The position numbers and the translations under genes were made by a program. A stretch of DNA of 64,000 nucleotides from an uncultured bacterium (lineage in GTDB: Bacteria; Verrucomicrobiota; Lentisphaeria; Victivallales; UBA1829), in NCBI GenBank assembly GCA_902802585.1, contig CADCMR010000004.1, positions 62,001-126,000 of the forward strand. The letters are read 5' to 3'. The notes below the pieces were generated by a model. It made no database searches. It saw only the letters and a program-made list of their open reading frames with translations, and was not told the DNA's origin. Shown one piece after another: positions 8,362-18,300 of this stretch; within the stretch, counting starts at the first letter, position 1; the number at the start of each line of letters is the position of its first letter.

Positions 8362-11300
8362 TTACGCGGGCTGCACGCCCTGCGGCGCGGAACCGGACGC
8401 GGTTGTCTTCTGCTGCTTCTTGAGAGCCTTCTTCTCGCGGGCTCGTTCACGCCAGCCTTCCCATCCGGCGTAGAACGCGGGGATGAAGAAGAGTGTGATG
8501 AGCGTGGAGCTGGTGAGGCCGCCGATCACGGCGCGGGCGAGGGGCGCCTGGGATTCACCGCCTTCGCCGAGCCCCAGCGCGAGCGGCACGAGACCGAGCA
8601 CGGTGGTGAGCGTGGTCATCAGGATGGGGCGCAGGCGGCGGCGTCCGGTTTCGCGGACGGCGATGGCGAGCGGGAGCTTGTCGCGGCGGCGCAGGAGGTT
8701 CGCCGTGTCGACGAGCAGGATGGCGTTGTTCACGACGATGCCGGCGAGCATGACGCATCCGATGAAGGACTGGATGTTGAAGGTGGTGTAGGTGAGGAAG
8801 AGCATGAGGATGACGCCGATCGCCGCGAGGGGCACGGAGAACATGACGATGAGCGGGTCGATCAGGGACTCGAACTGGCACGCCATGACCATGTAGACCA
8901 GAACGAGGGCGAGGGCGAACGCCATACCGAGCTCGCGGAAGGTTTCCTGCTGGTCCTCGTAGTCGCCGGAGAACGAGATTGTGAAGTCGGCGGGCAGCGG
9001 ATAGAGCGCCTTGATCTTCTCCTGCATTTCCTCGACGGCGGACCCGAGGTCGCGGTCGTAGAGGTTGGCGGAGACGGTCAGATTGCGCTGCTGGTTCTTG
9101 CGCTCAATGGTGACGGGGCCGAGGACCTTTTCGGTGGTGAGGAAGTTGCGGAGGGCGACGTTTTCGCCGTCGCCGTTGCGGACGGTGAGGTCGAGGAGCG
9201 AATCGGTGGTCATGTACTTTGCGTCCTTGACTTTCACTAGGATCTTGTACTCGTAGCCGTTTTCGCGGAAGTAGTTCGCCTGGGTTCCGGCGAGACCGAG
9301 GCGGAGGCAGTTCGCGATGGTGTTCACGTCGACCTTCATCTTGCCAGCCTTTTCGCGGTCGATGATCACGCGGTTTTCCGGCATTCCGATGTCGCGGGAG
9401 AGCTTGGCGTCGGTCACGCCCTCGACGGTGAGGCAGAGCGCCTGCACACGGCGGGCGAGGTCTTCGGCGGTCTCGAAGTCGTATCCGCGGATGTCGATCT
9501 GGATGGCATCGCCGCCCGCGCCGCGTCCGCCCATGAAGGATTGCGCGGCGCGCACGCGGAAGATCGTGCCGGGGAGCTGGTTGAGCTTTTTGCCGAGGCG
9601 TGCTGCGATGGATTCGATGCCTTCGCTGCGTTCTGTCCTCGGGACGAGCTTCAGGTTGTAGCTCGCCTTGTGGCCGCCGGAGGAGTTCCATGTGGACGCG
9701 CCCGCGGAGGAGGTCCAGTGCTTGAGGTCATCTGAGATTTCCGAGCGGATGATCTGTTCGGTGGCGATGACGGTCTCGTTGACGAACTCGGGACCGGTGC
9801 CGACGGCATCCTCCATGTTGATGCGGAGCTGACCTTCGTCGGTCTTCGGCATGAGCTCGGTGCCGATGAGCGGGGCGATCACGAAGCAGAAGGACAGGAT
9901 GGCGATGCTGAAGATGATGGTGATGAGCTTGTGTCGCAGGACGGAGTCGAGCGCGTCGGCGTAGTAGTCGCCGAGTGCGTCGAAGCCGCGTTTCGAGATG
10001 CGGGCGAACCAGGCGATAAACCCGGTCTTCTTGGATTCGCTTTCGGTCAGCATCTGTCCGCAGAGCATCGGGACGATGGTGAGCGCGGACGCGAGCGAGC
10101 AGAGCAGTGCGAACGCGATCACGTACGCGAGCTGCTTGAACATGACGCCCGCCATGCCCTTCATGAAGACCATGGGCAGGAAGACGGCGACGGTGGTGAG
10201 CGTACTGGAGATGAGGGCGCTGGTGACTTCATTGGCGCCCTGCCTGGCGGCCTCCTTGCGCGGCAAGCCGCCGTCATGCAGTCGCACGGTGTTTTCGAGC
10301 ACCACGATGGAGTTGTCGACGAGCATTCCGACGCCGAGCGCGAGGCCGCCGAGGGTCATGATGTTCAGCGTGAATCCGCAGAAGTAGATGAGGGCGAAGG
10401 TGGCGACGATGGACAGCGGGATGCTGATGGCGATGATGAGCGTGCTTCGGACGTTGCAGAGGAAGATGAAGAGAATCAGGATGGCGAGGAGACCGCCGGA
10501 GACGGCGGTGTTCGACACGTTGTTGATGGATCGCTGGATGTACTCGGATTCATCGGTGACTGGGACGATGTTAAAGCTGCCGGCGAGTTCGGTGTTGATC
10601 TTTTCGAGTTCCTTGCGCACCTCGCGGGCGACGCCGACGGTGTTGGAGCCGGACTGCTTGTAGACCTCAATGTAGATGCCGGGCTTGCCGTTGATGCGGA
10701 CGAATCGCGTGGCTTCCTCGTGGGTGTCGACCACTTCGGCGACGTCGCGGACGCAGATCGCGGAGCCGTCGGGTCCGACCGTAAGGAAGAGGTCGCGGAT
10801 TTCGTCGAGGTTGCTGAACGTGCCGATGGTGCGGAGGCGGACGTCGAGTGTGCCGGACTTCTGGTTGCCGGCGGGCGTGGTGACGTTCGCGCTGCGGAGC
10901 TTGTTGAGGATGTCGGTGAGCGGGATGCGGAGGAGCTTCGCCTTGTCGACGTCGAGCAGGACGTGAATTTCGCGGTCGTAGCCGCCGCTGACGTTCGCGC
11001 TGGCGACGCCCTCGACGCGCTCGAAGCGGTAGACGACGCTGTCCTCGAGGTACTTCTTTGCCTTCGTCAGGTCCATGTCCGTGCTCACGCCCAGGCGCAT
11101 GATCGGCATGGAGGCGGAGTTGAATCGGATGAGCATCGGGCGGTCGACGTCGTCCGGGAGCATTTTCAGCGCGCGGTCGATTCGGTCGCGGATGTCGGAG
11201 ATGGCGTTGTCGAGGTTGGTGCCCCAGGTGAAGCGCACGATGACGGAGCTGGTTTCCTCGGAGCTGATGGATGTAATCTCCTCAATGCCGGTGACGGCGC

Positions 11301-11514
11301 TGATCTGGCGTTCGATCGGGCGTGTGATGAGCTCCTCGACCTCCTGCGGGGAGGCGTCGTCGTAGAACGTGGTGATGGAGCAGGCGGGGAAGTCGATTTC
11401 CGGGAAGAGGTCCACGGGGAGGTACTGCAGGGAGATGCCGCCGAGCACCAGGATGATGCAGGCGAACATCGAGATGAAAATCGGCCGTTCGACCGAGAAG
11501 TCGGCTAATTTCAT
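8362..11514 (-). CDS. RND (HAE1/AcrB-type) efflux pump inner-membrane transporter
   Basis: Proton-driven tripartite efflux pump component of 1050 residues, the usual size. The N-terminus shows the typical pattern of a short cytoplasmic start and first membrane helix (FSVERPIFISMFACIILV). The proton-relay helix motif GMLVDNSIVVLEN (about residue 400) marks the HAE1 family. Large periplasmic loops lie between helices 1-2 and 7-8, and a Lys/Gln-rich tail ends the protein. The start overlaps the membrane-fusion-protein gene by 4 bases and has GGAG at a good distance. The substrate cannot be told from sequence; the TolC-type lipoprotein at 43989-45410 is a possible outer-membrane partner. Confidence 0.94.
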   Translation of the reverse strand: MKLADFSVERPIFISMFACIILVLGGISLQYLPVDLFPEIDFPACSITTFYDDASPQEVEELITRPIERQISAVTGIEEITSISSEETSSVIVRFTWGTNLDNAISDIRDRIDRALKMLPDDVDRPMLIRFNSASMPIMRLGVSTDMDLTKAKKYLEDSVVYRFERVEGVASANVSGGYDREIHVLLDVDKAKLLRIPLTDILNKLRSANVTTPAGNQKSGTLDVRLRTIGTFSNLDEIRDLFLTVGPDGSAICVRDVAEVVDTHEEATRFVRINGKPGIYIEVYKQSGSNTVGVAREVRKELEKINTELAGSFNIVPVTDESEYIQRSINNVSNTAVSGGLLAILILFIFLCNVRSTLIIAISIPLSIVATFALIYFCGFTLNIMTLGGLALGVGMLVDNSIVVLENTVRLHDGGLPRKEAARQGANEVTSALISSTLTTVAVFLPMVFMKGMAGVMFKQLAYVIAFALLCSLASALTIVPMLCGQMLTESESKKTGFIAWFARISKRGFDALGDYYADALDSVLRHKLITIIFSIAILSFCFVIAPLIGTELMPKTDEGQLRINMEDAVGTGPEFVNETVIATEQIIRSEISDDLKHWTSSAGASTWNSSGGHKASYNLKLVPRTERSEGIESIAARLGKKLNQLPGTIFRVRAAQSFMGGRGAGGDAIQIDIRGYDFETAEDLARRVQALCLTVEGVTDAKLSRDIGMPENRVIIDREKAGKMKVDVNTIANCLRLGLAGTQANYFRENGYEYKILVKVKDAKYMTTDSLLDLTVRNGDGENVALRNFLTTEKVLGPVTIERKNQQRNLTVSANLYDRDLGSAVEEMQEKIKALYPLPADFTISFSGDYEDQQETFRELGMAFALALVLVYMVMACQFESLIDPLIVMFSVPLAAIGVILMLFLTYTTFNIQSFIGCVMLAGIVVNNAILLVDTANLLRRRDKLPLAIAVRETGRRRLRPILMTTLTTVLGLVPLALGLGEGGESQAPLARAVIGGLTSSTLITLFFIPAFYAGWEGWRERAREKKALKKQQKTTASGSAPQGVQPA

Positions 11515-12830
11515 TGTGCTTTGTCTCCGGATTCGGCGGGAACAGCCTGCGACTGGTCCGCGGCGGACTTCTGTTCCGGCTGTTTATCCTGCGCGGAGGC
11601 GGGCGTTTGTTCCTTCTTCGCGGCTTCTGCCGCCATGGACTCCGCCATGTGCAGACGGCTGAGCTGGGAGACTTCGACGTCCTTGCCTGTTTCGAGCATG
11701 TGGTTGCCGACGGTCACGATCAGGTCGTTCGGCTTGAACACGGGGGAGAGGATTTCCACGCGGGTGCGGTCCTCAAGGCCGGTTTCGACCGGCACGAACT
11801 GCGCGGTCTGGTCGGTCGGATCAATAATGAAGACGCCGCGCCGGTCGTTGCGGGACAGGATGGCGTTCGGCGGGATGGTCTGCGTGTCCCTGTGCTCGGA
11901 AAGGATGATGCGCACGCGTACGAACATGCCGGGGCGGAGGCGGAAATCCACGTTCGGGATGGAGAGGATGGCGACCACGGTGCGGGTGCTTTCGGCGAGT
12001 TCGTTGGAGATCATTTCGACGGTACCCTCGAACTTGACGCCGGGGTAGGCGTCGGTGGTGACTTCCGCCTGCTGACCGACCTGGAGGAAACGGAAGTCGC
12101 GTTCGATGATCGGGATCCTTGCTTTGATGCGGTTGATCTCAATGATCTTCAGGATGGGCTTGCCGGGGGAGACGAGCGAGCCCTCGTCGACGTAGCGGTC
12201 ACCGACGTGGCGGATGTCCGCCCCGGAGTTCCAGTCGGCGTAGATGCGGGTGTCGTCGAGCTTGACTTTCGCGGCGGCGAGTCGCGCCTCGCAGTTCTGG
12301 ATGTTCGCCTCGCTCTGGATGAGCGCGGCTTCCTGGACCTTCATGGCGCTTTCGGCGTTCTCGAATTCGGAGTCGCTGGTGGCGTTGCTGTCCAGGAGGA
12401 GTTTCAGGCGTTCGTACTGGGATTTGCGGAGCTTGAGCAGCGCCTTCACCTCGACGTCCTTGGCTTTCGCGACTTCGAGTTCGGCCTCGGCCTGGCGGAC
12501 CGCCTGTTCGTAGTTGGAGTCATCGAGCTGGGCGATGAGGTCGCCTTTCTTGATCTGGTCGCCGATGTCGAACTTCAGGGAGACGAGCTTGGCGGAGACT
12601 TCCGGGTCGATGTCGTAGGAGCTCCATGCCTGGGTCGTGCCGGAGTAGACGCGTTCGTCCAGCATGGTGACGCGTTCCACCTTGACGACGTTCACGACGA
12701 TGGCTTCCTCGGGGCGCTTCTGCGCCTTCCTTTCCTCCTCTTTCACAGATTCCTGATAGCGCTGCCAGGCGAAAACGGCGATGGCCGCGAACCCTGCGAT
12801 GAGTGCCAGCAGAACGATTTTTTTACCCAT
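11511..12830 (-). CDS. RND efflux periplasmic adaptor (membrane fusion protein)
   Basis: Links the RND pump to a TolC-type channel in the periplasm. The 439-residue product has an N-terminal membrane anchor or signal (IVLLALIAGFAAIAVFAW), a biotinyl-lipoyl half (VSAKLVSLKFDIGDQIKKGD), a helical hairpin around residues 105-185, a second lipoyl half, a beta-barrel domain, and a Lys/Gln/Ala-rich tail. GGAG lies 10 bases before the ATG, with a promoter at 12885-12912. It is the first gene of the operon. Confidence 0.93.
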   Translation of the reverse strand: MGKKIVLLALIAGFAAIAVFAWQRYQESVKEEERKAQKRPEEAIVVNVVKVERVTMLDERVYSGTTQAWSSYDIDPEVSAKLVSLKFDIGDQIKKGDLIAQLDDSNYEQAVRQAEAELEVAKAKDVEVKALLKLRKSQYERLKLLLDSNATSDSEFENAESAMKVQEAALIQSEANIQNCEARLAAAKVKLDDTRIYADWNSGADIRHVGDRYVDEGSLVSPGKPILKIIEINRIKARIPIIERDFRFLQVGQQAEVTTDAYPGVKFEGTVEMISNELAESTRTVVAILSIPNVDFRLRPGMFVRVRIILSEHRDTQTIPPNAILSRNDRRGVFIIDPTDQTAQFVPVETGLEDRTRVEILSPVFKPNDLIVTVGNHMLETGKDVEVSQLSRLHMAESMAAEAAKKEQTPASAQDKQPEQKSAADQSQAVPAESGDKAQ

Positions 12831-12884
12831 TTATAGTTTTCTCCAAAAGGTTTGGTTTTATTTTTAATTCGATGTACGAATTAT

Positions 12885-12912
12885 AAATTAGCACAACTTT
12901 TGAAAAAATCAA
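12885..12912 (-). promoter_or_regulatory. Promoter for the efflux operon
   Basis: Minus strand: TTGATT, 16-base spacer, TAATTT (TTTATAAT overlaps). It lies about 55 bases ahead of the adaptor gene in the divergent intergenic region. Confidence 0.5.
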
Positions 12913-12975
12913 GCCTGTGGGAAAACAATGTTGGATTTTAAGAATGAAAAAAGTGAAAAAATGTCGGACCGCACC

Positions 12976-13004
12976 TTGACTTTTTTCCGTCATGGTGCTA
13001 TTGT
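12976..13004 (+). promoter_or_regulatory. Promoter for the heptosyltransferase gene
   Basis: TTGACT, 17-base spacer, TATTGT, 47 bases ahead of the GTG start. It is back to back with the efflux promoter. Confidence 0.55.
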
Positions 13005-13050
13005 TTTTACGATTCGTTCAACCCACCCTGACAGATGAAGGAGAAAAACC

Positions 13051-14490
13051 GTGGATTCCAATTCCATTATCGTTACCCCCCAGGCGCAGGATTTTGCCAA
13101 GGACATTTCCATCGCACCCGCCGTTGAGCCGCAGAACACCCCGAACATCACACAGAAGGGGCCGGATCCGCAGCCGATCTCCCAGGCCACGGGTGCGCCC
13201 GACCTGGCGCCCGGACAGAAGCCCGATCCGAAGAAACAGCCGTCGATCTACGGCGAGATTCCGCAGATTCCCGTGCTGGACGCGGTCGAAGGCATCAAGT
13301 TCGACTTCAACCACGGCATCCGCATCCTCTTCCCGCAGAACGGCAAGAACTACCATGTGACGTTCACCGACATCGACACTGGCATCATCCTGTACAGCGC
13401 GGACACCGTACCGGGCGCGTTCATCACCAGCGTGAAGAAGTTCTTCATCCGGTTCCGCCTGATCATCCATGACAAGGGCAACGACAAACCGATCTTCACG
13501 CACGACTACGACGCCACGGACAAGGAGGTCATGATCCAGCTCCCGGTCGGCACCATCGGCGACAGCATCGGCTGGTTCAGCTACGTCGAGCGCTTCCAGC
13601 TGAAGCATAAATGCAGGCTCGTCTGCGTGATGACCCCGTGGATCGCGGACATCTTCAAAAAGCAGTACCCGAACATCAAGTTCATCACGACCGAGGAGAC
13701 CAAGACCTACCGTCCGTACGCCTCCTACTATATGGGTCTCTTCTTCCGCGGCGACGTGGACAACCAGCCGATCGACTTCCGCTACATCGGTCTGCACCGC
13801 ACCGCCGGCTACATCCTCGGCCTCGAGGACACGTCCGACATCCCGCCGCGCGTGGACCTCTCCGCCCCGCGCAAGATCAAGGAAAAATATGTTTGCATCG
13901 CGGCACAGTCCAGCTCCCAGGCGAAATACTGGAATAACCCGTTCGGCTGGATCACGCTCGTGCAGTTCCTGAAGGACAACGGCTACCGCGTGCTCTGCAT
14001 CGACAAGGAGAAAGTGCACGGCATCGGCCTCAACTGGAACTACATCCCCTACGGCACCGAGGATTTCACTGGCGATATCCCGCTGCAGGAACGCATCAAC
14101 CTCATCAAGGATGCCGACTTCTTCGTCGGTCTCTCCAGCGGTCTCTCCTGGCTCGCCTGGACCTGCAAGGTTCCGGTCGTCATGATTTCCGGCTTCACGC
14201 ACCCGACCAACGAGTTCGCGACGCCGTACCGCATCATCAACTACCACACCTGCCATTCCTGCTGGAACGACATGCGCGAGAACTTCGACCACTACGATTT
14301 CCTGTGGTGCCCGCGCCACAAGGGGACCGACCGCCATTTCGAGTGCACGCGCCTCATCTCCGCGGAACAGGTCATCAACACGATCAAGAAGATCCCGACG
14401 TTCCGGCCGTCCGAAAAGGCGAAGGACGAGAAAGCCGCCAGCGACAACGCCACGGCGCGCGATCCGAAGGAAGGCAAGCACAAAAAATAA
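13051..14490 (+). CDS. Autotransporter-type protein O-heptosyltransferase (TibC/AAH family)
   Basis: Predicted cytoplasmic glycosyltransferase that moves heptose from ADP-heptose to serines of repetitive adhesins. Length is 479 residues. The C-terminal half has the four-cysteine iron-binding pattern known for this family: HTCHSC (Cys 401 and 404), WCPRHKG (Cys 420) and ECTRLIS (Cys 432). A GT-B donor-site region precedes it (FFVGLSSGLSWLAW, about residue 355). GTG at 13051 was chosen because AAGGAG lies 8 bases upstream. The first about 70 residues are Pro/Gln-rich and look like an added linker not needed for the fold; the last about 35 are Lys/Glu/Ala-rich. No autotransporter lies in the window, so the substrate is unknown. 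gmhB at 7774 supplies ADP-heptose chemistry. Confidence 0.82.
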   Translation: MDSNSIIVTPQAQDFAKDISIAPAVEPQNTPNITQKGPDPQPISQATGAPDLAPGQKPDPKKQPSIYGEIPQIPVLDAVEGIKFDFNHGIRILFPQNGKNYHVTFTDIDTGIILYSADTVPGAFITSVKKFFIRFRLIIHDKGNDKPIFTHDYDATDKEVMIQLPVGTIGDSIGWFSYVERFQLKHKCRLVCVMTPWIADIFKKQYPNIKFITTEETKTYRPYASYYMGLFFRGDVDNQPIDFRYIGLHRTAGYILGLEDTSDIPPRVDLSAPRKIKEKYVCIAAQSSSQAKYWNNPFGWITLVQFLKDNGYRVLCIDKEKVHGIGLNWNYIPYGTEDFTGDIPLQERINLIKDADFFVGLSSGLSWLAWTCKVPVVMISGFTHPTNEFATPYRIINYHTCHSCWNDMRENFDHYDFLWCPRHKGTDRHFECTRLISAEQVINTIKKIPTFRPSEKAKDEKAASDNATARDPKEGKHKK

Positions 14491-14519
14491 TTCTACGCAT
14501 CTTCGGTCTATTCCGTTTT

Positions 14520-14563
14520 CTCCGGCCGACCTCGTTTGAGGATGCGGTCGGAGATTGTTTTTT
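14520..14563 (+). terminator. Rho-independent terminator after the heptosyltransferase
   Basis: A 9-bp stem (14520-14528 with 14545-14553, one G-U pair) has further inner pairing of CCTC with GAGG and is followed by a T-rich run. It lies 30 bases after the stop codon. Confidence 0.7.
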
Positions 14564-14584
14564 CAGCCATAAAGTTTTTTCAAC

Positions 14585-14866
14585 ATGCCTCATTTTTTCG
14601 AAGCCGCGATGCTGGTCTGCTTCGGCGCCAGCTGGCCGTTCGCCATTATCAAGACCGTCCGCGCGAAGAATCCGGCGGGCAAGAGCTATCTTTTCGCCGC
14701 GCTGGTCATCGTCGGATACGTCGCCGGATGCACCGCGAGGTTCATGCGCGACGGCGCGGACGGGGTGTTCTTCCTGTACATCTTCGACATGCTGATGGTC
14801 GGGACGGACACGGCGCTGTGCCTGTACTACAAACGGCGGAACGAACGCCGGGCGCAATCTTTCTAA
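14585..14866 (+). CDS. Small membrane protein, PQ-loop/SemiSWEET-like
   Basis: A 93-residue protein with three hydrophobic segments (about residues 4-20, 36-53 and 60-78). It has SWPFAIIKTVRAKNPAGKS between the first two, reminiscent of the 'P-x-I-x-x-x-x-S-x-x-x-x-G-x-S' turn of PQ-loop and SWEET-like half transporters. A job in small-solute transport is only a guess. The start codon has no convincing Shine-Dalgarno and the gene sits just after a terminator, so its expression signal is unclear. Confidence 0.6.
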   Translation: MPHFFEAAMLVCFGASWPFAIIKTVRAKNPAGKSYLFAALVIVGYVAGCTARFMRDGADGVFFLYIFDMLMVGTDTALCLYYKRRNERRAQSF

Positions 14867-14874
14867 CATTTTTC

Positions 14875-14886
14875 TCAAGCGCTTGA
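14875..14886. promoter_or_regulatory. Perfect 12-bp palindrome TCAAGCGCTTGA
   Basis: The core AAGCGCTT with a central CG resembles operators of LacI/GalR-type repressors. No regulator of that family is in the window and the site is about 300 bp ahead of the GH9 promoter, so its role is uncertain. Confidence 0.35.
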
Positions 14887-14923
14887 CAATGCGAAAGCGC
14901 GGGTGAATTGTATTTTGTGCGCC

Positions 14924-15078
14924 TCAATTAAATTGGTCTTGGGTGTTTTTTGCATTCGGACAAATCCCTGCTAGGAAGACTTTCGGTGGCTACCTGAAGG
15001 TAACCACCCTCAAATCTTCCTGTATCGTCTTGTTTGCCTGCCTGCAGAAAAACCATCCGATTCAATGAATAGAGATCC
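14924..15078 (+). repeat. Dispersed intergenic hairpin repeat, copy 1
   Basis: Aligns along most of its length with 31137-31293 and in part with the reverse strand of 51215-51286. Shared blocks include the AATCTT..ATCGTCTT run, the GAAAA(A)CCATCCG run and ATGAAT at the end. Its middle folds into a hairpin: outer arms AGGAAGA (14973-14979) and TCTTCCT (15015-15021), inner arms 14985-14994 and 14999-15008 around a TGAA loop. ATGAAT is 238 bases ahead of the GH9 start. Confidence 0.7.
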
Positions 15079-15174
15079 CCATAATCATAATGTATTGAGA
15101 TCCCGTCCATGGGGGAAAGGCGTGACGACGACCGGTCTTTTCCGGCGGAAAACGTCCGCTGCGCAAAAAAGCAT

Positions 15175-15203
15175 TTGACAAAGCGTGTTTCGCGGTATAT
15201 AAT
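15175..15203 (+). promoter_or_regulatory. Near-consensus sigma70 promoter for the GH9 gene
   Basis: TTGACA, 17-base spacer, TATAAT: a full consensus match. It predicts a leader of about 90 bases before the ATG at 15303. Confidence 0.8.
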
Positions 15204-15302
15204 ATAGAGATTCGTGAACCGCATCCGCCGCTGTTTGTGCGCATCCCGTTCGTCTCCGGGGCGGCGGAGGCATTGATTCCATTTTTCAGGAGTGTTTGTG
15301 CT

Positions 15303-18300
15303 ATGACTGGAAGACTTCGGCCGGCAGTTTCCTGCCTTTTTCTGATGTGCTTGTTTGCCGCCGGGATGCCGGCGACCTATGCGCTGGACGCGGATCCCGC
15401 TCTGATCGCCGCGCCGGACAAAAAGCCGTTCGTGATGACCGTGATGGGGGTGCGGAACGCGTTCCCGGCGGCCGCGGACGTCATCCGGGTGGAAGTCGGC
15501 GCGGCGAGCAATTCGTCCACCCTCTACGAGCTTGAGGCATTCCGCATCATGAGCGAGGACGACCCGGAATACGCGTATGAGAAGTTTGTTCAGCCTGCGG
15601 GCATATCGTTCCCGAAGGACCGCAGTTTTCCGGAGGTCTCCGCCCCGAAGGGGTTCAAGTCCGAATCCAAAGCCGCGAACATTACGGAATTCAAGCGTGA
15701 GTCGGTCGACCTGAAACTGCATTCGCCGATGCAGGCGGGCAAGACGTATGCGGTCGTCACGCGCGGACACGGTTCCGACGTGCTGTCCGCCGGACGCGCA
15801 GCATGTCAGTTCCGCTATGATCCGGCGGCTCTCTCGAACGTGCCGGATACCGGACGCGCGCCCGACCTCATGACGCTGACGGTCCTGGGGCTCCGCGGGC
15901 TGGACAGCGTGGGAAACGGGATTATCCGCCTGGAGTTCGGACCGACCTTTTTCTGCCAGGAGGGATATCTGCTCAAACACTACCATGTTTCGATCAACGG
16001 CGAGCCCGTCGAGATCAAGGCGATGGGACGCCGGAGCCAGATCGACCTGTACCGTCCGGTCGGCTGGCCGTATTCCGTCATCATGCAGCATGAGGTCTTC
16101 CTGCGGATGGACCGGGTGCTCGCCGAAGGAGACCGCCTGCGGGTCGAAGTCGATCCGGAGGTCGTTTCCGGTGCGAACGCGGCGGAGATCGTGTTTTCGG
16201 ACAAGCGTTCTTATTCCAGCGCGGTGAAGGTTAACCAGGTCGGATACATCACGTCGGCGGTCAAGACGGCGGAGATCGGACGCTGGCTCGGGTCGTTCCC
16301 TGACGAAGCGGCGGTCCTGGCGACATCCGGGGAAACGGAGCATTTCCGGGATATTTCCGCGGAAGAGCTTTTCTTCGGTGCTTCCAAAATCGAAAAGGAC
16401 GCCCAGGTCGCCAAGGACCGGTCATCCTCGGAGAAAGCGGACACGCCGGACAAAAACGAACCCGCATTGCCGGACAAGGACGAATCCGCAAAGCCGGGCA
16501 AAACGGAGACCATCAATGCCGGGACCGCGTCTGCCGCGGACCATGAGTATTCCAAATCCTCGCTTAGGTACGATGCGCCGCCTCCGTTCGAGATCCGCGA
16601 CGCCCGCACGCACGAGGTCGTTTTCTCCGGACAGAGCAAACTGTCCAATCCGGGAAAACGTTCGGAGGGCAGGGCGCAGTACTCCGGCGAGAACGTCTAC
16701 GAGATCGACTTCACGTCGTTCAAGACGCCCGGTCGCTATTACATCGCCGTTCCCGGTACGGGTCGCAGCTTCGAGTTCTCCATCGCCACCGACGTCTACG
16801 GCGAGGCGTTCCGGACCGCGGCGTACGGACTTTTCGCGCAGAGGTGCGGGATCGCGCTCGAACAGCCGTATTCGGAGTGGCGCCGCATCGCGTGCCACAA
16901 CAAGGGGATCCAGCTAACCACGCAGCGTCGCATAGACGGGGGAGAGTACATCGACGCGAAAAAGGCGGTTTTCGAGGCGAACCTGTCTTCCGAAGTGGCG
17001 GTGCGTCCCCCGGTCTACGCCGGTCCCGGGCTCATCGCTCATTTCCCGTTCAACGGGTCCGCGGCAAACGCCGTTCCCGGCGGCATGGCGCTCTCGCCGA
17101 CGAACGGAAAGGCGCAGTCGTTCAAAGTGATGCCGAATCTGATCTGGGACGGCGAAGCCAACCAGGTCTTTGAGACGAAATCGGACCGTGACAACGGCTG
17201 GACCGGGAAGCTGGACTATGACAAGGAGAAGGGGCTTTCGTTCTGTTTCTGGCTGCGCCGCAACGATGCCCCGAAGGGAAACCAATTCGACGGCGACATC
17301 CTGACGCTCCGGTCCGGACGCGGCAGGTCGTTCCGGTTCAGCTGTGGCTGGGGCGTCCCGTATTATGAGTTCAACGGAACCAGAATCTACGCGGGAAGCC
17401 GGTTCGGCGACGACCGCTGGCACTGCTTGATTTTTACGCTCAAGCCCGAGTCGGACGGGCGGTGGACGTGCCGCATCTACCGCGACGGGAAGCATGTCCG
17501 GACGGGGACGTCGTCCGCCTCGTTTACGCCGGGCAACGACATGGTCATCGGCGCCGTCACCAACAAGGGGGCCGAGGGGTGTTATTTTGATGAATTCCGC
17601 ATCTACAACCGCGTCCTCTCCACAGAAGAGATCGAGAAGCTTTCCGAGCGGATCGAGGCCCTCGTGCCGAAGCTCATCCAGGCGTCCGGCGGACACCACG
17701 ACGCCGGCGACTACAATCCGCGTTCGCACATCGACGTCGCGCAGGTCCTGATGGACGCGTACGAGGTCGCGCCGAAGAAATTCTACGACGGCCAGCTCAA
17801 TATTCCGGAGAAGGGCAACGGCATCCCGGACATCCTCGACGAGGCGCTTTGGGCGCTCAAGCTCTGGATCGGTCTTCAGGACGAGGACGGCGGCGTTTAT
17901 AACGGCACGGAATCCGACGGCGACCCGAATTTCGTCCAGACGGTCGAGCTTGATCCGAAGGGAGATTTCGTCTTTGCCAAGGACAGCCGCGGATCGCTGA
18001 TGTTCGCCGGGGCCATGGCGCATGCCTCCCGGCTGCTCCGGTCCCTCGGCAAAAAGGAAATGGCGGATGATTATCTGAACCGGGCGCGCCGTGCGTACGA
18101 CTGGGGAATCAGCAACAAACCCCAGACCAACAATGTGCAAACCTTCGGAAACTACTATACCGCCCCGCTTGCATACGCGGCGGCCCAGTTGTTCCACACT
18201 ACGGGCGAAAACGCGTATCATCAGGCGTTCCTTGACAACACCCCGTGGCAGAAGAACCCGAAAACGAAGATGATCGGCGACAACTACGATCTTTCTCTGG

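Larger units (their letters stand above)
14867..15302. other. Intergenic region ahead of the GH9 gene
   Basis: 436 bases without a supported gene. It holds, in order, a 12-base palindrome (14875-14886), copy 1 of a dispersed hairpin repeat (14924-15078), and a near-consensus promoter (15175-15203). AGGAG at 15288-15292 serves the GH9 start. Confidence 0.7.

Noticed and set aside
9931-11508. Long open frame opposite the RND pump gene
   Set aside because: Antisense shadow of a GC-rich gene; composition is repetitive Asp/Glu/Val/Arg with no motif, while the other strand has clear RND motifs.
14973-15021. Integron attC-like hairpin in repeat copy 1
   Set aside because: It folds, but the conserved attC end boxes are not present and no integron integrase or cassette array is nearby.
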